The position numbers were made by a program, and so were the translations under genes. DNA of 64,000 nt. Origin: Planctomycetota bacterium. GTDB lineage: Bacteria; Planctomycetota; PLA2; JAEUHO01. The first letter of the stretch is position 1. The number at the start of each line of letters is the position of its first letter. The DNA is taken from positions 54,423 through 118,422 of the forward strand of contig JADZCA010000052.1 in the NCBI GenBank assembly GCA_020851795.1. Direction: 5' to 3'. Positions 29,998-38,593 of the stretch are shown one piece after another. Below the pieces are notes generated by a model that made no database searches, was not told the origin of the DNA, and worked only from the letters and a program-made list of their open reading frames with translations.

Positions 29998-30477
29998 GTG
30001 CCCGACATCTCCCCCATCCTCGCCGCCATCGCCGAGTGCGCCGCCTGCAAGACGGACCGCGACGCGCTGGGCCAGGTCGCCGTGAAGGCCGTCCACGACC
30101 GCCTCCCGCAGGCCGGATGGACCGGCATCTACTGGCTCCACGACGACGAGCTCGTGCTCGGGCCCTACATCGGCCCCCCCACCGAGCACACCCGCATCCC
30201 CGTCGGACGCGGCGTCTGCGGCACCGCCGTCGCCGAAGGCCGCGACCAGGTCGTGCCCGACGTGCGCGAGCGCAGCAACTACCTCGCCTGCTCCACCACC
30301 ACCCGCAGCGAGATCGTCGTGCTCATCCGCGCGGGCGGCAAGATCGTCGGTCAGATCGACATCGACAGCGACAAGGTGGACGCGTTCTCCGCCGACGACC
30401 ACGCGTTCTTGAAGCTCGTCGCCGGCGCGCTCGGGTCGCTCCTCGTCGACCCGCAGGAGCCCAGCGCCCGCGGCTAG
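29998..30477 (+). CDS. GAF-domain protein resembling free methionine-R-sulfoxide reductase
   Basis: 159 residues, a single GAF domain. Free methionine-(R)-sulfoxide reductases repair free Met-R-O in the cytoplasm using conserved cysteines. Family strings are GWTGIYWL, GRGVCGTAVAEG with Cys74, VVPDVRERSNYLACST with Cys98, RSEIVVLI and VGQIDIDSDKVDAFSADDH. The 24-residue spacing of the two Cys matches the second and third family cysteines, but the first (CTRIP) is His here (HTRIP). It may use a two-Cys mechanism or be only a GAF sensor. GTG 29998 or ATG 29971 could start it; neither has a ribosome binding site, and CACAAT (29967-29972) may be a -10 box favouring the former. Confidence 0.72.
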   Translation: MPDISPILAAIAECAACKTDRDALGQVAVKAVHDRLPQAGWTGIYWLHDDELVLGPYIGPPTEHTRIPVGRGVCGTAVAEGRDQVVPDVRERSNYLACSTTTRSEIVVLIRAGGKIVGQIDIDSDKVDAFSADDHAFLKLVAGALGSLLVDPQEPSARG

Positions 30478-30708
30478 CCCGCCGAGTTCACGAAAGGCGA
30501 GGCCGGTCGAGCCCCGAACGGACGTCAGGCCCCGGTCGGGGCGCGCGGATGGCGCCCGGGCGCGCGTCGGACGCGACGACCGCGTGTTCTGGAACCACGC
30601 CGAGGAGCGGACGACGCGTGGCGACGCGCATCGAAGCGCCACCGGGCCCCACGTCACGCCCGGGCGCTAGACGCCGCCCCGACCTCGCCGGCTCGTGAAT
30701 TCGGCGGG
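30478..30708. repeat. Complete 231-bp inverted-repeat element, subtype A, next to the GAF-gene stop
   Basis: The left end CCCGCCGAGTTCACGA (30478-30493) matches the inverted right end (30693-30708) with one mismatch. It begins at the base after the TAG stop (30475-30477). The centre has the motif CGACGACCGCGTGTTC, shared inverted or direct by all copies. No reading frame is credible. It has no transposase, so it would be non-autonomous if mobile. The remaining 72 bp to 30780 show nothing. Confidence 0.8.
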
Positions 30709-30780
30709 CCAGCCTCCCTCTCGCGCGGTGTTCGAGCGAGCGCGCCCGCGTGCGTCGCAGGGGACCCCGCGCCCGGCGCG

Positions 30781-31485
30781 TCAGACGTCGTGGGCCCGCT
30801 CGGCGGCGCGCATGCGGAGGCCGACCCAGACGAGCGCCGCGCAGAGCACGAGGTAGGGCACGAGCGGCTCGTCGCGGTGGCGCATCACGAAGAGGCGGTA
30901 CGCGTAGAGCAGCCACACGTTCGCGGCGAGGAAGAGGAAGACCTTGCTGCCCGCGCGCACCGCCTCGTCGGTCGCCTCGGGCACCTGGTCCGCCGGGATG
31001 CCCTCCGCGATGCGTGCCTTGTTCGCCGCGACGACCCGGTCGATCAGCGTCGAGTTCTCGGCGATCGCGGAGCGCTCGAACCACGTCGCGACGACGTTGA
31101 GCACCAGCGTCGCGCACGCCATCCCGAGGTGCACCGCCGGCGCGACGGCGCCGCCGTCCGCGCCGCCGCCGAGCACGGCGGTGGCGACCACGAAGAGCAT
31201 CGAGAAGAGCGCGAACGGGAAGGTCTTGCCCTTGAAGCGGCGCGTGCGCGCGACGATGGCCGGGTCCATCGCGGCGGCCTCGACTCCCTTCTTGATCCAC
31301 TTGCCCGACCCGATGAAGTGCGCGAAGACGATCGCGTGGACGAGGCAGCAGAAGATCGCCGAGAAGAGGCCCGCGAGCAGGTGCACCCGCGGCTCGACGG
31401 CATGGCCGCGGAGGAAGCCGAGCGTGAAGGCGGTCGAGAGGAACAGGAGGTTCCAGACCGCGAGGCCGGTGTAGAGCGGCGCCAT
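30781..31485 (-). CDS. Polytopic membrane protein of unknown function
   Basis: 234 residues with about six hydrophobic segments (near 5-24, 35-58, 90-106, 115-135, 183-199, 208-224). The amphipathic, charged segment at about 60-88 (SGKWIKKGVEAAAMDPAIV) and the stretch 140-180 are probably cytoplasmic or periplasmic loops. His51 and His56 in the second helix region (VHAIVFAHFIG) could bind a cofactor, but no known family is recognised. ATG 31485 is the only good start before the first helix. It is flanked by 231-bp element copies on both sides (30478-30708 and 31590-31662). Confidence 0.7.
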   Translation of the reverse strand: MAPLYTGLAVWNLLFLSTAFTLGFLRGHAVEPRVHLLAGLFSAIFCCLVHAIVFAHFIGSGKWIKKGVEAAAMDPAIVARTRRFKGKTFPFALFSMLFVVATAVLGGGADGGAVAPAVHLGMACATLVLNVVATWFERSAIAENSTLIDRVVAANKARIAEGIPADQVPEATDEAVRAGSKVFLFLAANVWLLYAYRLFVMRHRDEPLVPYLVLCAALVWVGLRMRAAERAHDV

Positions 31486-31589
31486 GGGGCCGCGAGTGTG
31501 CGCGGCGGACCCGACGGCGGGAAGCAGGGACCGCGCCGATCCGGCCCCGGTGCCGCCGCGGGGCCCGCGCCGTGAACCCGTCGGGCCTG

Positions 31590-31662
31590 CCCGCCGAGTT
31601 CACGAGCCGACGAGGCCCGGCGGGCGCCGAACGGGCGTCGGGCCCGGGTCGGGGCTCGCGGA
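31590..31662. repeat. 73-bp deletion derivative of the 231-bp element abutting the epimerase stop
   Basis: It has the left end CCCGCCGAGTTCACGA (31590-31605), then the CGAGGCCCGGCG and GGGTCGGGGCTCGCGGA blocks of the full element. It ends at the base before the stop TAG (31663-31665, minus). The interior was lost and the right terminal repeat is eroded. Confidence 0.6.
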
Positions 31663-32652
31663 CTACCGGCCGGGGCCGGCGGGCGCCGGCTCGAGCGCGG
31701 CGCGCGCGTGCGCGACGGCGTCGGCGACCGCGTCGGCGAGGCGACGCCGCGGGCGGGCGCCCGTGAGCGCGCGCAGGCGGGCGAGGTCGGGGCGGCGGCG
31801 CGGCGGGTCCACGAAGCCGTCGCCGTACACCGAGGCGAACGGGACGTGCACGACCGACGAGCGCGACCCGGCGACGGCGACGACGCGGCGGGCCAGCTCG
31901 CCGATCGCGACCTCCTCGTCGCTGCCGACGTTGACGACGAGGCCCGCCGCGGCCGGCGCGGCGGCGAGCGCGACGAGCGCGTCGGCGGCGTCGCGCACGT
32001 CGAGGAAGCAGCGCGTCTGACGGCCGTCGCCGTGGACGACGAGCGGCTCGCCGCGCACCGCGGCGCGGGAGAAGCGCGGGAGCACCATCCCGTAGCGGTC
32101 CGACTGGCGCGGGCCGACGACGTTGAAGAGGCGTGCGACGACGACCGGCAGCCCGGCGGACCGGTGCAGCGCGAACGCGAGGCTCTCGCCCGCGAGCTTG
32201 CTCACGGCGTAGACGTCGCGCCGGCCCGCGGGCGCGAGGGTCACCGGGTCGTCCTCGGCGAGGACGCCGGTCGCGGACGTGCCGTGGACCTCGCTCGTGG
32301 ACGCGACGAGGCACGGCGTGCCGCGCGCCGCGCACGCGGAGAGCACCGACGACGTGCCGTCCACGTTGCGCGACCACGTGCCCGCCGGGTCGGCGGCCAC
32401 GCGCGCGACGCCGACGGCGCCGGCCAGGTGGAAGACGGCGTCGGCCCTCGCCACGGCCTCGGCGACGAGCCCGCGGTCGCGGACGTCGCCGCGCACCAGG
32501 ACGACGTCGCCCCGCTCGCGCGCGGGCGCGAGGTTGCCCTCGGCACCCGTCGACAGGTCGTCGAGCGCCACGACGGCGTGGCCGTCGGCGACGAGACGGT
32601 CGGCGAGGTGGCTGCCGACGAAGCCGGCGGCGCCGGTGACGAGGACGCGCAT
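31663..32652 (-). CDS. NAD-dependent epimerase/dehydratase (extended SDR)
   Basis: 329 residues of the UDP-glucose 4-epimerase type. The Rossmann motif VTGAAGFVGSHL is at 5-16 and acidic Asp31-Asp32 select NAD(H). The catalytic Tyr148-x3-Lys152 is in DVYAVSKLAGE, with upstream ASTSEVHG. RLFNVVGPRQ, VVHGDGRQTRCFLDVRD and NVGSDEE are typical of nucleotide-sugar epimerases and decarboxylases. The substrate is probably a UDP- or dTDP-sugar for polysaccharide synthesis, though no glycosyltransferase is adjacent. TAGGCT lies 10 nt before ATG 32652. Confidence 0.92.
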   Translation of the reverse strand: MRVLVTGAAGFVGSHLADRLVADGHAVVALDDLSTGAEGNLAPARERGDVVLVRGDVRDRGLVAEAVARADAVFHLAGAVGVARVAADPAGTWSRNVDGTSSVLSACAARGTPCLVASTSEVHGTSATGVLAEDDPVTLAPAGRRDVYAVSKLAGESLAFALHRSAGLPVVVARLFNVVGPRQSDRYGMVLPRFSRAAVRGEPLVVHGDGRQTRCFLDVRDAADALVALAAAPAAAGLVVNVGSDEEVAIGELARRVVAVAGSRSSVVHVPFASVYGDGFVDPPRRRPDLARLRALTGARPRRRLADAVADAVAHARAALEPAPAGPGR

Positions 32653-32662
32653 GGACGGGGAG

Positions 32663-32668
32663 AGCCTA
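32663..32668 (-). promoter_or_regulatory. -10 box TAGGCT before the epimerase gene
   Basis: Ten bases (CTCCCCGTCC) separate it from ATG 32652 with no ribosome binding site, so the mRNA leader would be 0-4 nt. Confidence 0.45.
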
Positions 32669-32754
32669 CCGGACTGCCACGGGGGCGGGCACCCCTTCCG
32701 ACGACGCCCGCCGCCGCCGGCGTCCCCGTCGGCGCGCGCGGCGGGGCGCGCCCG

Positions 32755-33252
32755 TCAGAGCGCCTTGGCGAGCAGCACGCTGCGATAGGTCTTGCCGGGC
32801 CAGTGGACGGACCCGACCACGTACCAGCCGCGGCGACGGTAGTACTCGACGAGGTGCGTCGCGGTCTCCGCGGTGTCGCCGAGCACCTCGACGGCGCCTG
32901 CCGCCCGCGCGACGCGCTCGGCCTCGGCGAGCAGCGCGGCGCCGACGCCGCGGCGCTGCACGGCGGGGTCCACCGCGAACTGGCCGAGGACGAACGCGTC
33001 GGCGCGGCGGAATCGCTCGGTCTCCTCGTCGGGACCGCCTCGCCAAAGCGCGAGCGTGCCGACGAGGCGCCCATCGAGCTCGGCGACGAGGCAGGCCCCC
33101 CGGGTTGCGCGCCGTCGGGTCGTCTCGACGTCCTGGTCCACCGCGGTGTAGTTCAGCCCGAGCGCGCCCAGCCGCGCGTATCCGGCGTGCAGCAGCGCGG
33201 TCAGCGCGGTGAACGAATCGGTCGGCTCGAGCGCGCGGACCCGCAGCGTCAC
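32755..33252 (-). CDS. GNAT-family N-acetyltransferase
   Basis: 165 residues. The GNAT fold is shown by LRVRALEPTDSFTALTALL at the start, LVAELDGRLVGTLALW (beta-4), the acetyl-CoA loop QFAVDPAVQRRGVGAAL and the C-terminal YYRRRGWYVVGSV. The substrate is unknown. GTG 33252 is chosen because GGAGG (33260-33264) is 7 nt upstream; TAGGCT at 33276-33281 is the likely -10 box. The 28-bp tandem repeat begins about 40 bp farther upstream. Confidence 0.88.
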   Translation of the reverse strand: MTLRVRALEPTDSFTALTALLHAGYARLGALGLNYTAVDQDVETTRRRATRGACLVAELDGRLVGTLALWRGGPDEETERFRRADAFVLGQFAVDPAVQRRGVGAALLAEAERVARAAGAVEVLGDTAETATHLVEYYRRRGWYVVGSVHWPGKTYRSVLLAKAL

Positions 33253-33275
33253 GGCAGTCCCTCCGGCGACAGGAC

Positions 33276-33281
33276 AGCCTA
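33276..33281 (-). promoter_or_regulatory. -10 box TAGGCT of the GNAT gene
   Basis: It lies 23 nt before GTG 33252, with GGAGG between, making this a leadered promoter. The tandem repeat (33317-33500) covers the region where a -35 and activator sites would be. Confidence 0.45.
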
Positions 33282-33316
33282 CGCGCCCGCCCCCCCCCCG
33301 GAGCGGTCTCGCGCGG

Positions 33317-33510
33317 CTCCGACCCCGTGCGCGGTGAGCACGTGCTCCGACCCCGTGCGCGGACCCGACCCCGCGCGCGGTGAGCGCTTGCTCCGCCCCC
33401 ACGCTCGGTGAGCACGTGCTCCGACCCCGTGCGCGGTGAGCGCTTGCTCCGACCCCGCGCGCGGTGAGCGCTTGCTCCGACCCCGCGGTCGGTGAGTGCG
33501 GGGTCGGAGC
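33317..33510. repeat. 28-bp tandem repeat, about seven units, ending in an inverted unit
   Basis: CTCCGACCCC recurs at 33317, 33345, 33391, 33419, 33447 and 33475, with a shortened unit near 33363. The steps are 28 bp apart from one disruption. The unit reads about CTCCGACCCCGYGCGCGGTGAG then CRCKTG. The last unit ends GGGGTCGGAGC, the inverse of GCTCCGACCCC, forming an 11-bp hairpin. The rest of the gap (33511-33655) shows nothing further. Confidence 0.8.
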
Positions 33511-33655
33511 AGGAGGTGACCGTTCGTCGCCAACGGACGCGGAGCGGCGGCGGGGCGACGAGGCGAAGGAGCCTCGACGGAGGGGAGACCGTCGCGACGG
33601 GCCGGCGCACGCGGGTTCGGGGGCCCCCTCGACGGAAGGCGACGCGGACGGGTCG

Positions 33656-36600
33656 CTACGTCCGGGGGAGACGCGGCGGGGCCCGGTCGGGCCTCGTGCC
33701 GAAGACGGGCTGGCTGCCGCCGGCCGCCTCGACGCGCTTCATCGCCTCCGCGATCGCCCGCTCGAGCTGCGGGTCGCGCCCCGCCGCATGGTCGGCCGGC
33801 GTGATCTCGACCTCGACGTCGGGGTCGGTCCCGTGGCCCTCGATCGCGTAGCCCACGTCGTGGAACCAGAACGCGAACTCCGGCTGCGTCGTCACCGCGC
33901 CGTCCACCAGCGCGTGCCGCGGCCAGATGCCGACGACGCCGCCCCACGTCCGCTTGCCGAGCAGCGGCCCGAGGCCGTAGAGCTTGAAGTTGTGGCTGAA
34001 CATGTCGCCGTCGGAGCCGGCGTACTCGTTCGTGATCGCCACGAGCGGGCCCCGCGGCGAGTCCTCGGGGTAGGGCGTCGGCGCCATCCACCGGCTCTGG
34101 TTCCACCCGCGCCGCTTGCGCGCGAGCTTCTCGAGCAGGAGCTGCGACACGTGCCCGCCGCCGTTCCAGCGCACGTCCACGACGAGCCCCTCGCGGTCCA
34201 CCTCGGGCCCGTAGGCGCGGTGGAACTCGCTCCAGCCGAACGGGCCCATGTCGGGCACGTGCACGTAGCCGACGCGCCCGCCGGTCGCGGCGTGCACGCG
34301 GGCGCGGTTGCCCTCGACCCAGTCGCGGTAGCGCAGCGGCTGCTCGTCGCGCATCGCGCGCACGGCCACCGTGCGCGGCTCGCCGCCCGGCGTGCGCACG
34401 CGCAACCGCACGTCGCGACCCGCCGCGTTGACGAGACGCGCCGTCGGCGGCGCCGCCGCCGTGAGCGGCTCGCCGTCCACCGCGAGCACCTCGTCGCCCA
34501 CGAGCACGCCCACGCCGGGCGCGGTGAGCGGGGACGAGGCGCCCGCCTCCCACGAGTCGCCGCGCGGGAGCCGCGCGACGCGCCAGCTCGACGTGGTCGC
34601 GTCCCACGCGAAGTCGGCGCCGAGGAACCCCTGCGGGAACGCGGGCGTGGGCCGGTAGTCGCCGCCCATCTCGTAGCAGTGCGACGTCGCGAGCTCGCCC
34701 TGCAGCTCCCACAGGAGGTCGCTGAACTCCGCGCGCGACGAGACCCGCGCCACCAGCGGGAGGTAGCGGTCGTGGACCGCCACCCAGTCCACGCCCGAGA
34801 AGTCGGGCGTCCAGAACTGGTCGCGCTGCAGCCGCCACGCCTCGCGGAACATCTGCGTCCACTCGTCGCCGGGCACGACCGCGACGCGCAGCCGCTCGAG
34901 GTCCACCCAGCCCGTCTCGCGCGACGCGTCGTCCCGCGCGGGCAGGTCGGCCGCCTTGGCGCCCGCGGCGAGCACGCGCAGCCGCCGCCCGCTCTGCAGC
35001 AGCAGCGCCTTGCCACCCGCCGGCACCGCCACCGCGGTGACGCGGTCCGCCACCGTCACGGCCTTGTCCGCGTCGAAGTCCCACGCCTCGAGCGTCGCCT
35101 TCGCCGGCGGCTCCGACGAGCGCCACGAGTCGCCGCCCAACGTCCCCTCGACCGGCCACGACAGGAACAGCGCACGCCCCTTCACGGCGAACGCGCCGGC
35201 GTAGCGCGCCTCGGGCATCGGGAACGCGAGCACGCGGTCGGCGATGCCGTCGAGGTCGATGCGCACCGGCGCGGGGCCCGGGGCGACGGGCGTGCCCGTC
35301 GCGGGCGGCGTCGCCGCGGGCGTCGCCGCGGAGGCCGCGGCCGCCGCCGGAGCGGCCGGCGCCGGGTCGGCGACGACGCCCGCGGGCGCGCGCGGAGCGC
35401 GGCTCGGGCCCGGGAACGGCGACGCGAGGTCGGCGCGCAGCGGCAGCAGGCACGCCTTGGCGCCCTTCTGGAAGCCGAGGTCGAAGGAGTGGGCGTCGTA
35501 GACCGGGTCGAAGACGCGGTACGACACGAAGTAGAGCCACTTCCCCTCGGGGTCGAATGCGGGGAGGCCGTCGCGGAACTCCGACCGCGTCGCGCGGTGC
35601 ACCGCGCCCTCGACGGCGTCGTAGAGGTGGATCGAGGACGTCTTGCGCGTGTCGGCGAACCCGTAGGCGAGCCAGCGGCCGTCGGGCGACCACGCCATCC
35701 CGTCGGTGCGGTCGAAGGGGCTGCGCTCGACGACCTTGTGCGTCCGCGCGGCGAGGTCGACGACGATCACCTCCTGGCGCTGGTTGGCGAGCGCGACGCG
35801 GTCGCCGCCGGCCGGCGCGACGACGAGGTCGAGCGCGCGACCGAAGTCGCCCTCGACGCGCGTGGTCGTGGAGCCGTCGGCGGCGAGCACGACGAGCGCC
35901 TCCTCGCCGCCCTCGTCGGAGACCGCGACGAGGCGCTTCCCGTCGGGGAGCCACCGCGCGAGCCGGTGGCGCACGGGCCCCGTCGCACCGAGGCGCGTGG
36001 GCGCACCGTCCCAGAGGCCGAGCGCGTGCAGGCTGCCGCGCACCACCGCGGCGACGGTGTGCGCCTCGGGGTGGAGGTCGGCCGACTCGAGCCAGCGGCC
36101 CGGCGCGACGAAGCGGCGCGCGCGCTGCGGCCGCGCGGAGGCGAGGCGCACGTCCACCTTGCGCGACGTCCCCGCGGCGGGGTCGAACACGAAGAGGTCG
36201 GCGCCCGCGTGGTAGACGATGCGGCGTCCGTCCGACGACGGGAAGCGGACGTAGAAGTCCTCGTGGTGCGTGTGCCGGCGCAGGTCGGCGCCGTCGGGCG
36301 TGCACGAGTAGAGGTTGCCGTGCCCCTCGTGGTCGGCGAGGAACCAGATGCGGCCCGCGAGCCACATCGGGTTGGCGAGGTTGCCGCGCAGCGTGACGAG
36401 CGGCACGAAGGCGCCGTCGCCCTTGCGGTCCACCCAGAGCGTGCCCGCGGTGCCGCCGCGGTAGCGCTTCCACCGCGCGGGGTCGCCCGAGTTGCGGCCG
36501 ATCACGACGCCCCGGCCGCCCGGCTCGAACGACACGGCGCGCGCGGGCCCCGTCTTCATCGGCCGCGGCGCGGCGCTCCCGTCGGCCGCGACGGCGTGGA

Positions 36601-36952
36601 GGTGCGCGTAGCCGCGGAACGGCTGCCCCGCGTCGGTGGAGAGCACGACGTCGCGGCCGTCGGGCGACCACGCGGCGGTCTGCGTGATCGCGCCGAGCCA
36701 GGTCAGCCGGCGGGCCTCGCCCCCCTGCGCGTCCACGACGTAGACCTCCGCGGGACCGTCGTCGCGGCCGGTGAACGCGATGCGGCGACCGTCGGGCGAG
36801 AACACTGGGAACGACGCCGCGGCGGGCGTGGCGGTGATCCGGCGCGCGACCCCGCCGGCGGCGGGGACCGTCCAGAGGTCGTCCTCGGACACGAACACGA
36901 TCGTGTCGCCGTGGATCGTCGGATGCCGGTAGTAGCCCGCCGCCTCGGCCAT
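33656..36952 (-). CDS. Tricorn-like protease (S41), bacterial tricorn homologue
   Basis: 1098 residues. Tricorn degrades oligopeptides downstream of the proteasome or other proteases. The N-terminal part (about 1-660) is two beta-propellers with blades such as FPVFSPDGRRIAFTGR and GMAWSPDGRWLAYGFAD, interrupted near 490-540 by a Pro/Ala-rich linker. The C-terminal half has a PDZ region (VGVLVGDEVLAVDGEPL) and the catalytic groups Ser757-His758 (ATSHCYE), Ser980 (YAGSDGDMF) and Glu1038 (AIEGHGTDPD). The Ser-to-Glu spacing of 58 equals that in Thermoplasma tricorn. No signal peptide is seen, so it should be cytoplasmic. ATG 36952 gives the conserved start. Confidence 0.93.
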   Translation of the reverse strand: MAEAAGYYRHPTIHGDTIVFVSEDDLWTVPAAGGVARRITATPAAASFPVFSPDGRRIAFTGRDDGPAEVYVVDAQGGEARRLTWLGAITQTAAWSPDGRDVVLSTDAGQPFRGYAHLHAVAADGSAAPRPMKTGPARAVSFEPGGRGVVIGRNSGDPARWKRYRGGTAGTLWVDRKGDGAFVPLVTLRGNLANPMWLAGRIWFLADHEGHGNLYSCTPDGADLRRHTHHEDFYVRFPSSDGRRIVYHAGADLFVFDPAAGTSRKVDVRLASARPQRARRFVAPGRWLESADLHPEAHTVAAVVRGSLHALGLWDGAPTRLGATGPVRHRLARWLPDGKRLVAVSDEGGEEALVVLAADGSTTTRVEGDFGRALDLVVAPAGGDRVALANQRQEVIVVDLAARTHKVVERSPFDRTDGMAWSPDGRWLAYGFADTRKTSSIHLYDAVEGAVHRATRSEFRDGLPAFDPEGKWLYFVSYRVFDPVYDAHSFDLGFQKGAKACLLPLRADLASPFPGPSRAPRAPAGVVADPAPAAPAAAAASAATPAATPPATGTPVAPGPAPVRIDLDGIADRVLAFPMPEARYAGAFAVKGRALFLSWPVEGTLGGDSWRSSEPPAKATLEAWDFDADKAVTVADRVTAVAVPAGGKALLLQSGRRLRVLAAGAKAADLPARDDASRETGWVDLERLRVAVVPGDEWTQMFREAWRLQRDQFWTPDFSGVDWVAVHDRYLPLVARVSSRAEFSDLLWELQGELATSHCYEMGGDYRPTPAFPQGFLGADFAWDATTSSWRVARLPRGDSWEAGASSPLTAPGVGVLVGDEVLAVDGEPLTAAAPPTARLVNAAGRDVRLRVRTPGGEPRTVAVRAMRDEQPLRYRDWVEGNRARVHAATGGRVGYVHVPDMGPFGWSEFHRAYGPEVDREGLVVDVRWNGGGHVSQLLLEKLARKRRGWNQSRWMAPTPYPEDSPRGPLVAITNEYAGSDGDMFSHNFKLYGLGPLLGKRTWGGVVGIWPRHALVDGAVTTQPEFAFWFHDVGYAIEGHGTDPDVEVEITPADHAAGRDPQLERAIAEAMKRVEAAGGSQPVFGTRPDRAPPRLPRT

Positions 36953-37027
36953 GGTCGGTCTCCGCGCGCCCGCACCGGGGCGGACGGAGGATTGAACGCC
37001 CGCGCGCGTCCCGCGCCAGACAAGACC

Positions 37028-37092
37028 GGGCCCGGCGCCACGCCAGGGCGCAAGCCGCCGCCCCGACCTCGTCGGCTCGCGGACTCGGCGGG
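37028..37092. repeat. Right-end fragment (~65 bp) of a 231-bp element
   Basis: GCAAGCCGCCGCCCCGACCT and the terminal TCGCGGACTCGGCGGG (37077-37092) duplicate the right end of the complete copy that starts 5 bp later. The two lie in the same orientation, so a second element inserted beside an older one. Confidence 0.65.
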
Positions 37093-37096
37093 CGGT

Positions 37097-37327
37097 CCCG
37101 CCGAATTCACGAAGGACGAGGCCCGGCGAGCGGCGAACGCACGTCGGGCGCCCGTCGGGACTCGCGGATGGCGCCCGGGCGCGCGTCGGACTCGACGACG
37201 GCGTGTTCCGGCGCCACGCCGACGAGCGGACGACGCGCGGCGACGCGCACCGAGTCGCCGAAGGGCCCTGCGCCACGCCCGGGCGCAAGCCGCCGCCCCG
37301 ACCTCGTCGGCTCGTGAATTCGGCGGG
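37097..37327. repeat. Complete 231-bp element, subtype A, abutting the subtilisin stop codon
   Basis: Perfect 16-bp terminal inverted repeats CCCGCCGAATTCACGA (37097-37112 with 37312-37327). The right end touches the TAG stop (37328-37330, minus) with no spacer. The orientation matches the copy at 30478. Confidence 0.85.
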
Positions 37328-38593
37328 CTAGCGGGTCGCCGCGTCGAGGTCGAGGCGGCCGGCGCCGAGCAGGTCCTTGTGGACGGGGTTGAGGTCGTCC
37401 ACGGGCACCGCGGTCGAGAGGATCGGGGCGACGAGGTCGTCGGGCGGCACGACGCCGAGCATCCCCTGCATGATCGCGACCGCGCCGGTGACGAGCGCCG
37501 TGGCGAACGAGGTGCCGCTCCAGCGCGCGTAGCCCGTCGGCGAGAGCGGGTGCGCGCCGACGAGGTCCTCGCCGGGCGCGACGAGGTCCACCTGCGGACC
37601 GTACGCCGCGAAGTCGCTCTTGACGTCGTCGAGCCCCACCGACGAGACCGCGAGCACCTCGGCGATGCGCGCAGGCGACTGCACGGCCGCGCCGGTGTTG
37701 CCCGCGGCGGCCACCACGAGCACGCCCGACGCGCGGGCGCTCTCGACGGCCTGCTGCACGTAGCGGAGGTCGCGCGAGAGGCCGCCGCTGAAATTGACCA
37801 CCCGCGCGCCCATCGAGACGGCCCACGAGACCGCCTGGGCCACCGACGACGCGCTGCCCGAGGCGTCGCTGTCGAGCGCGCGCACCGGCAGGATGCGCGC
37901 CATCGGGGCGACCGCGAGCACGAGGCTCGCGACGAAGGTGCCGTGGCCGACGCCCTCGTCCACGTCCCCGTCGCGGTCGTCGTCGAGCCCGTTGCCGACG
38001 TCGGACGCGTCGTCGTCGCCGTCCACGAAGTCCCACCCGGGCAGGACGCGCCCGCGCAGGAACGGGTGCTCGGCGTCCACGCCGGTGTCCACGATCGCGA
38101 CCACGACGCCCTCGCCGCGCCGGTCGCGCAGCCGCGCCGCCGACGCGCCGATGCGCTCGAGCGCCGCCTGCGCGACGACGCCGGACGGGTCCTCCTCGAC
38201 GAACGCGGGGATCGTGGAGCCCTCGCCGCCGGGCAGCTCCACGCCCTCGTCGGGCATCGCGTCCTCGACGCAGCTCTCGTCGGCGACGTCCTCGAGGAAC
38301 TTCTCGACCGTCGTCGTCTTCGGCACCTCGACGATGCAGTACGCGGTCCCGGGGCAGTCGCCGATCACCGACGACCCCTTCTCCTCGCACAGCTTGCGCA
38401 GGTCGTCGGAGGTCGTCGGGTCCACGAGGATCTGCGTGCGGCTCGCCTTGGCCGAGAGCACCACGCCGCCGTCGCCGCCGCTCCCGGGCGTCGCGGGGAC
38501 GATCGGGGCGTCGACGGACGCCGCGCCGCCGCCCCCGCAGGCGGGCAGCGGGAGGGCGAACGTCGCGAGCAGGAGGACGCGGCGGATCGTCAT
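37328..38593 (-). CDS. Exported subtilisin-like serine protease (S8) lipoprotein, last gene of the sigma-CHAT operon
   Basis: 421 residues. Lipobox LPAC (Cys19) follows a hydrophobic signal. Residues about 45-130 look like an inhibitor-type propeptide (TQILVDPTTSDDLRKLCEE, YCIVEVPKTTT). The protease domain has the complete triad: Asp169 (AIVDTGVD), His217 (GHGTFVA), Ser362 (GTSFATALV), with oxyanion Asn299 (AAAGNTG). An Asp-rich loop at 191-213 (DGDDDASDVGNGLDDDRDGD) may bind calcium. Its ATG overlaps the CHAT gene stop by 4 bp, so it is co-translated with a cytoplasmic protease and sigma factor. It is probably the operon's envelope effector; its target is unknown. Confidence 0.93.
   Translation of the reverse strand: MTIRRVLLLATFALPLPACGGGGAASVDAPIVPATPGSGGDGGVVLSAKASRTQILVDPTTSDDLRKLCEEKGSSVIGDCPGTAYCIVEVPKTTTVEKFLEDVADESCVEDAMPDEGVELPGGEGSTIPAFVEEDPSGVVAQAALERIGASAARLRDRRGEGVVVAIVDTGVDAEHPFLRGRVLPGWDFVDGDDDASDVGNGLDDDRDGDVDEGVGHGTFVASLVLAVAPMARILPVRALDSDASGSASSVAQAVSWAVSMGARVVNFSGGLSRDLRYVQQAVESARASGVLVVAAAGNTGAAVQSPARIAEVLAVSSVGLDDVKSDFAAYGPQVDLVAPGEDLVGAHPLSPTGYARWSGTSFATALVTGAVAIMQGMLGVVPPDDLVAPILSTAVPVDDLNPVHKDLLGAGRLDLDAATR

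Noticed and set aside
33317..33510. CRISPR array (28-bp repeat)
   Set aside because: The units are directly joined without unique spacers, and no cas gene is in the window.
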